Origin: Lentilactobacillus parakefiri
GTDB lineage: Bacteria > Bacillota > Bacilli > Lactobacillales > Lactobacillaceae
Length of the DNA stretch: 55,542 nucleotides
Reading direction: 5' to 3'
Assembly: GCF_002157585.1 (NCBI RefSeq)
Contig: NZ_BDGB01000065.1
Location: 1 to 55,542 of the forward strand
The notes under the pieces were generated by a model that saw only the letters and a list, made by a program, of their open reading frames with translations, was not told where the DNA came from and made no database searches. This document shows, in pieces, positions 1-9,100 of the stretch. Position numbers and translations under genes: made by a program. Each line of letters begins with the position of its first letter. Within the stretch, counting starts at the first letter, position 1.

Positions 1-265
1 ATCCTAAAGTGACAGCCGAAGCCGTCTTTTAAACCAAAACCAGGTGGTTTTGGTTGTTATACGGTATTAGCACCTGTTTCCAAGTGTTATCCCCTACTTC
101 AAGGGCAGGTTACCCACGTGTTACTCACCAGTTCGCCACTCGTCTCAATGTTAAATCTTTCAAGTGCAAGCACCTAAAATCTTTAACCAAGACGCGTTCG
201 ACTTGCATGTATTAGGCACGCCGCCAGCGTTCGTCCTGAGCCAGGATCAAACTCTCATCTTAAAT
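1..265 (-). rRNA. rrs: 16S rRNA, 5' end (partial)
   Basis: The reverse complement contains the universal 16S start, AGAGTTTGATCCTGGCTCAG, near 238-257, followed by the V1 and V2 regions. The gene reads leftward and runs off the window, so only about 260 nt are present. The V1-V2 text, with GACGAGTGGCGAACTGG and a GGTTTTGGTT hairpin loop in V2, resembles the Lentilactobacillus buchneri group. That reading is from memory, not a search. The mature 5' end is estimated a few bases upstream of the AGAGTTTGATC motif. Confidence 0.97.
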
Positions 266-393
266 GGTTTAAAATGATAAGCCTGTGATAGCTCATGATT
301 TAAAATTTATTATTTGTTTTACGAATTGACTTCGCAAATGTTTGGTTTCAATTTCGAAAAATTGAAACGCCCTGCACATTTGTTTGTCGAAAA

Positions 394-412
394 TTTTGTT
401 CAGTTTTCAAAG
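394..412 (-). promoter_or_regulatory. rRNA leader antitermination-like element
   Basis: On the minus strand this reads CTTTGAAAACTGAACAAAA, a sequence commonly found in Bacillales and Lactobacillales rRNA leaders just before 16S. It lies between the promoters and the 16S start. Its role in antitermination or processing is inferred from position and resemblance. Confidence 0.55.
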
Positions 413-503
413 GTCTACATTGAAACACAAACATTTTTGCCGAATCAATTAAAATTGTTCGCTTATTTAAATCCTTGTGTCCCTTGCCTCAACAGCAAGA
501 ATA

Positions 504-532
504 ATTATATAACAGCCAATCTTCTAAGTCAA
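504..532 (-). promoter_or_regulatory. rrn promoter P2
   Basis: On the minus strand, TTGACT (527-532) is followed after exactly 17 bp by TATAAT (504-509). The match is near consensus and points toward the 16S gene about 240 bp downstream, as expected for the proximal rRNA promoter. Confidence 0.8.
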
Positions 533-591
533 CAAAAACTTTTTAATTAGCAATTGGTATATGTGTTCATGTCATTGAAGCAACGAATAAT

Positions 592-620
592 ATACTATCA
601 GCTATTTGGACCTAGGTCAA
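592..620 (-). promoter_or_regulatory. rrn promoter P1 (candidate)
   Basis: On the minus strand, TTGACC (615-620) is separated by 17 bp from TAGTAT (592-597). It lies 88 bp upstream of the stronger promoter, the usual tandem arrangement of rRNA operons. The -10 box is weaker than that of P2. Confidence 0.55.
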
Positions 621-758
621 CAGGTAATTTGAAAATAACTCAATAAATTGACACGGACAAAGGTTAAAGATTGTTAATGCCCGGAGCTAATCCGCCCACT
701 AATGGGCTTTAACCTGTATACTTGCTATTGAAATCTTAGCGAAAGGAACTATCATCAC

Positions 759-1937
759 TTGAAGAAAATTGTAATTATAGATGCCAAAAGATCAGCTATC
801 GGCAAATTAAATGGCTCATTATCTTCATTAACTGCTGAACAACTCGGGTCAACAATCACCCGCACCCTACTTAAAGACACCGGCATTTCCGGCGACCAAG
901 TTGATCAAGTTATCTTTGGCAACGCTATTCAGGCTGGAAATGGTCAAAATATTGCCCGGCAAATTGAATTGAATAGTCAAATTCCAGAAAGCAAAACTGC
1001 TTTTACAGTCAATCAGGTCTGCGGTTCAGGACTCCAGGCAATTCATCAAGCCCAATCCGCATTACTTCTCGGCGAAGCAGATACCGTCATCGCCGGTGGA
1101 ACCGAAAGCATGTCAAATGTTCCTTACTTGGATATGTCGCAAAGAAAAACAACCAAGTTTGGGCCGGTCATACTATATGATGGTCTGCAGCGAGACGGGC
1201 TGAATGATTCAGCGACAAATGAGCCAATGGGAATGACGGCTGAAAATGTTGCCGATCAATACCATGTCTCACGTCAAGAACAAGACGCATTCGCATTACG
1301 ATCACACCAGCTTGCTGCCCACGCCACTGAACAACATTATTTTGAGAATGAAATTGTTCCAATTGAAATCAATCAAGGTCAATCACCTCACATCGTTACC
1401 ACAGATGAATCCATTCGATTCGATACCAGTTTAGAAAAGCTGTCCACACTTCGACCTGCTTTTAAACCTGATGGCACAGTGACCGCCGGCAACAGTGCAC
1501 CGCTAAATGATGGTGCTTCTGCCCTGCTGATGATGACTGCTGATCAAGCAAACCAATCGGGGCTTTCTCCAATGGCCGAAGTGCTGGGTTACGCCGAGCG
1601 CGGCATTAACCCGGAAGTGATGGGATACGCCCCTTACCTGGCCATTAATAAATTAGTTACCCAGCTTGATATGTCGGTCAACGACATCGACCTTTACGAA
1701 ATCAATGAAGCCTTCGCCGCGCAATCGGTCGCGGTTGTTCGTGATTTGGGAATTTCACTGAGCAAAGTCAATGTCAATGGCGGGGCACTGGCACTGGGCC
1801 ATCCGCTTGGTGACTCCGGTGCCCGCATCGTCACAACCCTACTGCACAACCTGCGCAGAACCAATCAGGAATTTGGGATTGCTTCTCTTTGCATGGGTGG
1901 CGGTATGGGATCTGCTCTCGCAATCAAACTTCTATAA
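759..1937 (+). CDS. Acetyl-CoA acetyltransferase (thiolase)
   Basis: This is a 392-aa thiolase of normal family length. It would condense two acetyl-CoA to acetoacetyl-CoA, the first step of the mevalonate route that lactobacilli use for isoprenoids, or run in reverse. The catalytic set is complete: nucleophilic Cys88 in VNQVCGSG, His348 in GHPLGDSG, and Cys378 in SLCMGGGMG. The NEAF motif is also present. The start is TTG at 759, preceded by GAAAGGAA at a good distance; no in-frame ATG fits better. It stands alone, divergent from the rRNA operon, and ends at a hairpin shared with the convergent gene. The exact role, mevalonate or fatty-acid related, is inferred. Confidence 0.93.
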   Translation: MKKIVIIDAKRSAIGKLNGSLSSLTAEQLGSTITRTLLKDTGISGDQVDQVIFGNAIQAGNGQNIARQIELNSQIPESKTAFTVNQVCGSGLQAIHQAQSALLLGEADTVIAGGTESMSNVPYLDMSQRKTTKFGPVILYDGLQRDGLNDSATNEPMGMTAENVADQYHVSRQEQDAFALRSHQLAAHATEQHYFENEIVPIEINQGQSPHIVTTDESIRFDTSLEKLSTLRPAFKPDGTVTAGNSAPLNDGASALLMMTADQANQSGLSPMAEVLGYAERGINPEVMGYAPYLAINKLVTQLDMSVNDIDLYEINEAFAAQSVAVVRDLGISLSKVNVNGGALALGHPLGDSGARIVTTLLHNLRRTNQEFGIASLCMGGGMGSALAIKLL

Positions 1938-1948
1938 TCATAAAAAAG

Positions 1949-2002
1949 AGGACCGTAGACAAGCCCGCTCACACGGCGTTTGTCCCACGATCCTATTTAT
2001 TT
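1949..2002. terminator. Bidirectional terminator between thiolase and the 528-aa gene
   Basis: An imperfect hairpin has outer arms AGGACCGT and ACGATCCT and inner arms ACAAGC and GTTTGT. It is followed on the plus strand by a T-rich run (TATTTATTTTT) and preceded by an A-run that serves the minus strand. It separates two convergent genes. Confidence 0.7.
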
Positions 2003-3589
2003 TTAGTCAATTTTAGCCCGCTCATTGTCGGGCAGCGTATCTTTAAAAGAAGATTGATAGAGCCAATAATACACTTGCTTGGTGGCTTTTGACATCTCCG
2101 CGTACGATGGGTTGATTGCTTTGACTTCCGGATAGACCCGCATTAAATGGCTAAAAGCACTGAAGCTTCCAGCAGTAGACATCCCGTCATAATCCTTCTT
2201 TCCCCGTTCAACCAGACCGATTAATTGGTCAACTTGGAATCGAGCAAGCGCATCAATGTAGTCAAAGAGTGTGGCTTCGACTTGAAGACTTGGTTCAAGC
2301 ACTTTTCGCGGTGTCGTATACTGCCCAGCCGCAATTTGTTCCAGCAGCCGATTTCTAGTCATTGTATATGGAACCATCAAGGTAGTGAGAAAAATATTCT
2401 GGAGAATCTGATGAGTCGTTTCAAAAATCCCATAAGCAACTTTGACTGTTTCACCACGATCATTCACCTGGGGCCGATCGTTTTCCAGTACGCGACTATA
2501 ACGCAGTTGATAGTTTTGGTGTTTGGCGTTTCTGGCGCTAGCGGCATTGCTTAAGTTCAGCACAGCCAACTTTTCTGCCAGATCGGCTCCTGACGTGGGC
2601 AAATTCAGATAATTGCCGATGGCTTCAATCGCCGTTTGGGTCTTTTCAAGGACTGTTTCTTGGTAGGTTGCACTTGTAGCAGCGGCGCCCACCAAATCAG
2701 GATTCGCCTGATTGAATTTTGCATCAATCAAAGCATCCAGCCCAATTGACCCTAATGCATTGAGCATCCCCGCCAACGTGTGGTTCACAAACAAATTGAT
2801 GTCTTCTGTCAGTGAAACTTTGCCGATTGTGTTTGTCATCATTTTTGGTAAATCCTGTTCATCACTAAAATCGTCTTCATTATAGGAGTAATTTCCAAGC
2901 AGTGGCTGATCAACGTCTCCGATCGGCTGGTTGTTTAAAAAGCCATCGCTGATCTCTTTAGCAACGCCCACGGCAATCGCCTGATCAACGGCAGATGGCT
3001 TTGTCGTTTGATTGTTAACCACTTCAAATGGCGAAGCACCATCCATATAGCCATTCACGTGGTCGAACCACTGGCTAACCAGTGTCTGCTGCTGATTTAA
3101 ATCCAAGTTTTGTAAGGCGGAATTAATTCGGTAAACCACCCCACCAGCTCCGGCAATTGCCCGAACAAATTGAATGACCGCTGTTTTATAGCCAAGAATG
3201 TACTTGTCAGGCGCCTGGCTCTGGCTTAAATAATCAGAAAATTGGGTGCCGGCTGCCCGGTTGACGACCGAACTGTCATCATCGCCGGTTGCCCACAACG
3301 ACATATAGTTAAATTGATCAATGCTGACATGTTTTAAGTCCTTGGCAGCTGCCAAATAGCCCATCTGCATTGGTTTGGACATTTTAAATTCTGCTAATGA
3401 AACACTTGGCTGCAATGGACCAGGTAGAAATGACCGCAATCCCCGGGTAATGCCCTCGGAATAAATTGAGCTTTTCGCATATGTGTTTTCTCCCAAAACT
3501 TTTGAAGTCAACAGCCCCAACATGCTGAGTATTGTTTGTTGTTTCGAACGGGTATCGGAATTTTTTGCCGATGCACTGACTTTATTCAT
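2003..3589 (-). CDS. Unrecognised 528-aa protein
   Basis: I do not recognise this family. It is a single long ORF of 528 aa with a strong ribosome binding site, AGGGGGTGG, before its ATG. There is no signal peptide and no clear membrane segment except a short stretch near residues 140-155 (IQFVRAIAGAGGVVY). The composition is Gln-, Asn- and Ser-rich and looks soluble and mostly helical. No Walker, HTH or zinc motif is visible. It is monocistronic, convergent with the thiolase gene and divergent from the csbD-like gene, with a perfect short palindrome in the shared upstream region. Codon use resembles its neighbours, so it is probably a real resident gene. Confidence 0.85.
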   Translation of the reverse strand: MNKVSASAKNSDTRSKQQTILSMLGLLTSKVLGENTYAKSSIYSEGITRGLRSFLPGPLQPSVSLAEFKMSKPMQMGYLAAAKDLKHVSIDQFNYMSLWATGDDDSSVVNRAAGTQFSDYLSQSQAPDKYILGYKTAVIQFVRAIAGAGGVVYRINSALQNLDLNQQQTLVSQWFDHVNGYMDGASPFEVVNNQTTKPSAVDQAIAVGVAKEISDGFLNNQPIGDVDQPLLGNYSYNEDDFSDEQDLPKMMTNTIGKVSLTEDINLFVNHTLAGMLNALGSIGLDALIDAKFNQANPDLVGAAATSATYQETVLEKTQTAIEAIGNYLNLPTSGADLAEKLAVLNLSNAASARNAKHQNYQLRYSRVLENDRPQVNDRGETVKVAYGIFETTHQILQNIFLTTLMVPYTMTRNRLLEQIAAGQYTTPRKVLEPSLQVEATLFDYIDALARFQVDQLIGLVERGKKDYDGMSTAGSFSAFSHLMRVYPEVKAINPSYAEMSKATKQVYYWLYQSSFKDTLPDNERAKID

Positions 3590-3633
3590 TTCGAAACCAC
3601 CCCCTAGTATTACACCTATAATATCATAAACGA

Positions 3634-3649
3634 TCGCAAATCATTGCGA
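3634..3649. promoter_or_regulatory. Palindrome in divergent upstream region
   Basis: TCGCAAATCATTGCGA is a perfect 6-4-6 inverted repeat. It lies 45 bp upstream of the 528-aa gene and about 110 bp upstream of the csbD-like gene. Position and symmetry fit a dimeric repressor site. The regulator is unknown. Confidence 0.4.
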
Positions 3650-3761
3650 CCCAATGGGGAATTTACCACTCTGTAACATTTTAAATCACAGGCGTTATTT
3701 TTGTGATTCGCCAAAAATCTCTGTATGCTTATAGTAGAGATAAGGAAAGGGTGTGAAACTA

Positions 3762-3956
3762 ATGGGAAATCTAAAAAACAAGTCCGATGAAGTCATCGGC
3801 AAAGTCAAAGAAACCGTTGGCGACGTAACCGGAAACGATAAGTTAAAGTTAAAGGGCAAGGCTCAGAAGACATCTGGGAAAGCCAAAGACAAGGTTGAAG
3901 ATGCCAAGGAAAAAGCATCGGAAAAAGTTAACGATGCCTTAGACGACAAAGAATAA
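3762..3956 (+). CDS. CsbD-like stress-response protein
   Basis: This 64-aa, very Lys- and Asp-rich protein has the CsbD family pattern: an N-terminal NKSDEVIGKVKE segment, then GDVTGN and KLKGKAQK, and a highly charged helical tail. CsbD proteins are general-stress proteins of unknown biochemical role. The ATG at 3762 is preferred over an upstream in-frame GTG at 3753, because TAAGGAAAGGG sits about 10 nt before the ATG and the GTG falls within that window. The gene is monocistronic and is followed at once by a strong terminator. Confidence 0.88.
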   Translation: MGNLKNKSDEVIGKVKETVGDVTGNDKLKLKGKAQKTSGKAKDKVEDAKEKASEKVNDALDDKE

Positions 3957-3974
3957 ATCCCACTTAATTATAAG

Positions 3975-4012
3975 AAACCCGATACCTGCAAGCTACGTGG
4001 TATCGGGTTTTG
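3975..4012 (+). terminator. Terminator after the csbD-like gene
   Basis: Perfect 12-bp arms AAACCCGATACC and GGTATCGGGTTT are separated by 12 nt, and the last arm runs into TTTT. It is 18 bp downstream of the stop codon. Confidence 0.88.
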
Positions 4013-4146
4013 AGTTAGAAAATGAGAAAGTAAAACTTTTTACATCTTTTGTATTGCATGGTAAATCATATTGTTCTATAATTCACTCTCGTGTTATTTT
4101 GATCTAATCAATTGAATTAGAAATATGAATAGGGATGTGAATCAAA

Positions 4147-4680
4147 ATGTCAGCAACTTACTTACGTCAAGCAACCAATCAAGACCTCCCAGAAATTAAA
4201 AAAATTATTGAAGAAGCAAAAGCCTACCTTAAAAAACAGGGTATCGACCAGTGGCAGGACGGCTATCCTGCTACTGAAGACCTGGAGTTCGACGTTAATA
4301 ACGGTATCACCTATGTCTTAATCATAGATGGAAAAATTGCCGGAACCGCAGCTCTTCACCAGGGACTGGATGTCAACTACCTCAACATTCACGATGGCGA
4401 GTGGGTCAACGGCGTTCATGGCCGCTACACTGCCATTCATCGAATCGCGATGTCATCAAATTTCCGTGGCCAACATCTGTCAGAAAAGATGATCAGCGGA
4501 CTGATCACCATTTCCGGCGTCTTCGGCTACAAAGATATCCGAATTGATACCCATCCCGATAATTTGGGGATGCAGCACGTGATTACCACTAATGGGTTCA
4601 CTAAACGCGGCACAATTTACATGGCTGAAACAGATACCGAAGCATCCCCTCGTTACGCCTACCAACTGGTTATTGGGTAA
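4147..4680 (+). CDS. GNAT-family N-acetyltransferase
   Basis: This 177-aa protein would transfer acetyl from acetyl-CoA to an unknown amine. The acetyl-CoA loop is visible as HRIAMSSNFRGQHLSEKMISG (residues about 98-118), including the R-G-Q-x-L pattern of GNAT motif A. The N-terminus (YLRQATNQDLPEIKKIIEEA) is the typical first strand and helix. AGGGATGTGA precedes the ATG. It ends 41 bp before a small membrane protein gene and may be cotranscribed with it. The substrate cannot be read from the sequence. Confidence 0.88.
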   Translation: MSATYLRQATNQDLPEIKKIIEEAKAYLKKQGIDQWQDGYPATEDLEFDVNNGITYVLIIDGKIAGTAALHQGLDVNYLNIHDGEWVNGVHGRYTAIHRIAMSSNFRGQHLSEKMISGLITISGVFGYKDIRIDTHPDNLGMQHVITTNGFTKRGTIYMAETDTEASPRYAYQLVIG

Positions 4681-4721
4681 CCAGCCAATTTGGGGTACAA
4701 TGTGGTTAATGAGGTGATAAT

Positions 4722-4913
4722 ATGGCACAAGATGATGCTGCCGTAAAGACCGCACTAATCATCATGTACGTTATCGGCGTGGTTTGTCTGGGAATTACCT
4801 TCTTCCTGCTCGATAAAGTCAATGGAAAATGGTTTACCAAGTTCTCAGTCGGCCTGGCCGGTGTGATTCTGGTAATGGGAATTATCTTAGTCAATGTGAT
4901 TAATCTAAATTAA
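4722..4913 (+). CDS. Small two-helix membrane protein
   Basis: This 63-aa protein has two hydrophobic segments, about residues 9-30 and 40-61, joined by a short charged loop (LDKVNGKWFTK). A GAGGTGAT ribosome binding site precedes the ATG. The family is not recognised. It lies just downstream of the GNAT gene and upstream of a strong terminator, so the two may form a unit. Confidence 0.7.
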   Translation: MAQDDAAVKTALIIMYVIGVVCLGITFFLLDKVNGKWFTKFSVGLAGVILVMGIILVNVINLN

Positions 4914-4952
4914 ATATTGGCACCAATCATGTGTTGGTTCCGGAATTTACAC

Positions 4953-5005
4953 AAAACAAGCGACCATTCCAATTGTTGGGATAGCCGCTTGTTTTGTTTT
5001 TTTTT
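4953..5005. terminator. Bidirectional terminator with a reused inner hairpin
   Basis: Arms AAAACAAGCG (4953-4962) and CGCTTGTTTT (4986-4995) are followed by a T-run to 5005. The inner part pairs ATTCC with GGGAT. It closes the plus-strand small gene and, read in reverse, the minus-strand cystathionine synthase-type pseudogene that ends at 5009. The inner module recurs at 23078-23132. Confidence 0.88.
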
Positions 5006-5008
5006 AAG

Positions 5009-6154
5009 TTAAATTTGCTTAAATGCCTGATCCAAATCAGCAACCAAGTCATCAGCGTCTTCCAATCCAACTGATAACCGGATCAATTCATCCTTAATCC
5101 CCATTTTCAGCCGCTCTGGCTTGGGGATTTCGAAGTGTGACATAAATGCCGGCGCTTCGACCAAGCTTTCAGCAGCACCCAAGCTAACCGCCAAAATGAT
5201 GAGTTGAAGACTATTGACAAACTTGGCGGCGTCTAATCCGGGCTGAAGCTCAAAGGAGAGCACCCCGCCGGCACCCTTGGCTTCATCACTGACAATCTGG
5301 TAATCCTGACTGCCCTTATCAACAGTTGGGTAGTAAATTTTGGCAACTTTAGGATTATCCTGCAGGTAGGTGATGATTTTCTCGGCATTTTGAATATGCC
5401 GATCCATCCGAATGTTTAAGGTCTGAATACCACGGCGAAGTAAATTGGCTTCTTGAGGTGCCAAGACCGCGCCAATTGTGTTTTGAATCGCATAAATTTG
5501 ATCACTTAACTCTTTGGTTTTGGTCACGATCATCCCAGCCGTAAAATCAGAGTGACCGCCCAAATACTTGGTAGCGGAATGAAGTACCACATCTGCCCCG
5601 AGGTCTCACGGCCGCTGGAGATAGGGTGTCAAAAAGGTATTATCGACAACCACCAAAGCATCGTGGTCGTGAGCAATTTGCGCAATCTGCTTAACGCTTG
5701 AAACTTTGAGCAGTGGGTTAGTCACCGGCTCAAAGTAGACACCTTTGGTATTGGATTTAAAAGCCGCCGCAACCGCATCGACATCTTGGGTATCAACTTC
5801 GGTAGATTCCAGTCCACGTGGTTTTAAAAAATCATTCACCAACCGGAAAGTGCCCCCGTAGATATTATCGCCGATAATCAGGTGATCGCCGGGCTTAAAC
5901 AGTGCTAGTGCCGCATGAATGGCAGCCATCCCACTTGAAAAGGCAAAGCCGCGGTCACCATTTTCCAGCTGGGCACAAACGTCTTCAACGGCATCTCGAG
6001 TTGGGTTGCCGGAACGTTCATAGTCCCATTTAACATCCGCCCCCAGCTTGGGGTAGCGAAAAGTTGATGAATTATAGATTGGCACGTTAACGGCACCGGT
6101 AGAATTGTCGTTAGGACGGCCGCCGCGAACCAGTAATGTATTAAATTTAACCAT
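5009..6154 (-). pseudogene. Cystathionine gamma-synthase/beta-lyase-type gene, split by in-frame TGA
   Basis: This is a PLP enzyme of the Cys/Met metabolism family, about 380 codons long. The N-terminal part (codons 1-182) carries SSGMAAIH near residue 73-80 and DNTF at 171-174. Codon 183 is TGA (5606-5608), and the same frame then continues DLGADVV with the PLP lysine at codon 196 in SATKYLGGHSD. No frameshift is needed: one base change restores the whole protein. Without read-through the first product lacks the lysine and the C-terminal domain. The start has AGGAGA upstream. The gene lies 33 bp after rexA and may be read from the same transcript. Whether it made or cleaved cystathionine, or acted on homocysteine, cannot be decided. 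A sequencing error is possible. Confidence 0.9.
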
Positions 6155-6187
6155 TAAAAAATCTCCTATCTCTCTAAAGTGGTGAGG

Positions 6188-9100
6188 TTACTCAACGGGA
6201 ACTAATTGATCTGATGATAACAGATACAGGTACTTCTTTGAAACCGGCTGGGAAAGAATTTGTTCCAAGGCAGTTGCGTATAGCCGGATTTGGCCCTCAT
6301 AACGCTCTCGAATCGTGTTGATCGTTGTCTTGGGCGTCAGTCGATCAGTCTTATAATCGAACAACACGACGCCTTGCTCCGACTCAACGTAGCCGTCAAT
6401 AATTCCGTGAATTAAGATCTGTTGTTGATCATCTTGGTCAAAATCCTTGAAGGCATTCTTAGCCTTCATCAAAAGGGAAAACGGCACTTCGCGGTAAGTC
6501 GTATCTGGATTGGCCACAACAACCATGCCGACCGGGCTTGCATAAAATCTCAGAATGCCATCTACGTTAATTTCTTGGGCAACGTTCTCCTGGAGAATGC
6601 CCGCCTTAACCAGGTTGGCAATCAGTTCCACAACATTGGCTTTGGTTGGCCGCTGATGTAAATCAACCTGCTGTAAAACCAAGTGGGTCGCCGTTCCGAT
6701 TTCAGTTGGTGCCGGCTTACGGGTGCCATTTTCTGAGATGAATTTGGGCGTTGCCAGACTTGGTTGGGTATATCGACCAGGTTTGATCAGCTGATCACTG
6801 TCAATCAGCGAATAGTTGCCCAACTGGACATTGTCAGGATCATCAAACAATCGCTTAATTTCAGAAACGGACTGATACGCGGTGGTGCGGGTTGCGGCCT
6901 GATGCGGATAATGAAAATTCATGACGGCTTTAATCTGCCGACGATTAACGTCCGAGACCGGCTCAGCCTGAGCCTGCTGATCGATCCATGCCTTGGGATC
7001 AATGGTTGCTTGGCCTGCCTGTTTCTTTCCTGCAACCACCTTCGCATTGTCATAAAAGTCTAAGTGAAGCTCGCTTTGGTCATTGGCAAGCAAGTTAACG
7101 ACTTGCCCACCGCCATAGCGCTTAACCACATCATGGTGTCTCGAAATTGCCGGGCCAATCCAGTCCAAATAGCTTTTGGCACTGTTGCGTTCAGCCATCG
7201 GCAATAAGATCGCTGATTCATCCGTCTTTGACTGCCAGCTTTCAACGATCGACTGCATATCCAACGTCGATTTTTTAGCCCCGCCTTTCCCTGGATCAAC
7301 TTTACCAACCAGGAAAAGCCGCTGTTCGGCCCTAGTCAGGGCAACGTATAGTTTCCGCATCTCTTCAGACAAACCGGCATTCTTGGTCACGTCCAGCACG
7401 GCCTGGCGCTGCAAGGGTTCTTGAATCTCTCGGGTGTTGGTGTCCAAATAGGAGATCCCAATTCCCAGATGATCGTTTAACACCGCTCTTCCCATAGTGT
7501 CCTGCTGGTTAAATTGCTTCCCAATATCATTCAAGAAAACAATTGGAAACTGCAGCCCCTTGCTCCCGTGAATCGTCATCACGTGGACCATATTGTCAGA
7601 GGTATTCGGTACCGCCGTCGCTAAATCGTCATCCCTAGCCTGCATTCGTTCAATAAACAGTACGAATCTGAATAACCCCTTAAAACCATTTTTCTCATAG
7701 TCAAAGGCCCGTTCGTACAAAGCATGCAGGTTGGTCTGACGCTGATAGCCGCCTGGCATCCCGCCCACATAATCCAAATACCCAGTCTGGTTGTAGATGT
7801 CCCAAATTAAGGCAACCAAGCCGTCTTGGCGGGCAACATTTTTAAAATGATCCAACTGCTTGAATAAGGTATCGATTAACGGATAGATGGCCTGGGCATA
7901 TTGGTTGGGCTCAGAGTTTTGATAATCCCGGTAAAACTTCAATACCGACTCATAATAATTCCCAGTCTTTTGATTAATCCGCAAATAGGCCAGCTGATTC
8001 TCGTCGAGGCCAACGACCGGTGACCGCAACACCGCCACCAAAGGAATATCTTGATAGGGATTGTCGATAATCGACAGCAGGGACAGCATCACCTGAATTT
8101 CGGTCGTTTTCAGATAGCTCTTGGTACCGGTAATTTCAGCCGGAATGCCATAATCTTTAAAAATTGAAGACATGGTAATCTGGCTGCCCCTGGTTGGTGA
8201 AATAACCGCGAAATCGCCGTAGTCAACTGGTCGATCGCCATCACCGTCTGCCACCCGCTCTTTTCCATCAACCATCTGGCGAATCTTTTGGGCAATGATT
8301 TCCACCTGACCAACGTCTGCGTCCATCACTTGATCATCAGGCAGTTCCTCATCTTCTGCCAACGGCTTTTTAGGACTATACAGCAGCACCGAAACGTCCG
8401 CATTCACATCTTTTGGATAATACTTGGCGCCAAACTGCAGCTTGGCGTCCGAATAGTCAATTTCGCCAACTTGCCGATCCATGATTTGTTCAAAAATGAG
8501 GTTGATGAAGTTATCGACGTTCTCGGTCGACCGAAAATTATCCGCCAATGTGATTAACTCGTTGTCATTGTCGGTTAATGAATAAGTACGTTGCTTATGA
8601 ATGAACATCTGGGGGTCGGCAAGCCGGAATCGATAAATCGACTGTTTAGAATCTCCCACCATGAACCGATTACCACCGCCTTTTTTAGCCAATTTATTCA
8701 AAATAGCATCTTGAAGTCGGTTATTATCCTGATACTCATCGGTCATGATTTCATAGTATTGATGCCGCAGTTTTTCTTGGACTTGGCGGGCCTGTTGACT
8801 ATCATCGTTCAAAATCCGGTAGGCAGCCTGCTCAATGTCGATAAATTCCATCAAGTGGCGTTGATGCTTAGTTGCCTCGTAAGCGGTTCGAAAATCTTTC
8901 ACTGCCGAAATCAGTTTGGCCACCCGTTTTTTAGCAGCTGCCATCAGGTCAACGTTGGCCTGTTCACTCATGCCAAAGTATTTGCTGCAGAAGGCCCCAA
9001 AGTCTTTTTTGGTCTGCTGGTTGATCGCACTGATTTGTCCGTGAAACAGCTTTTGATCGCCCTTTGGCTTGGTCAGTCTCGGCAGCTTGGCAAATTCGAA

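Noticed and set aside
314-550. 78-codon plus-strand ORF in the rRNA upstream region
   Set aside because: It lies over the rRNA leader and promoter P2, has no ribosome binding site and looks like AT-rich chance coding.
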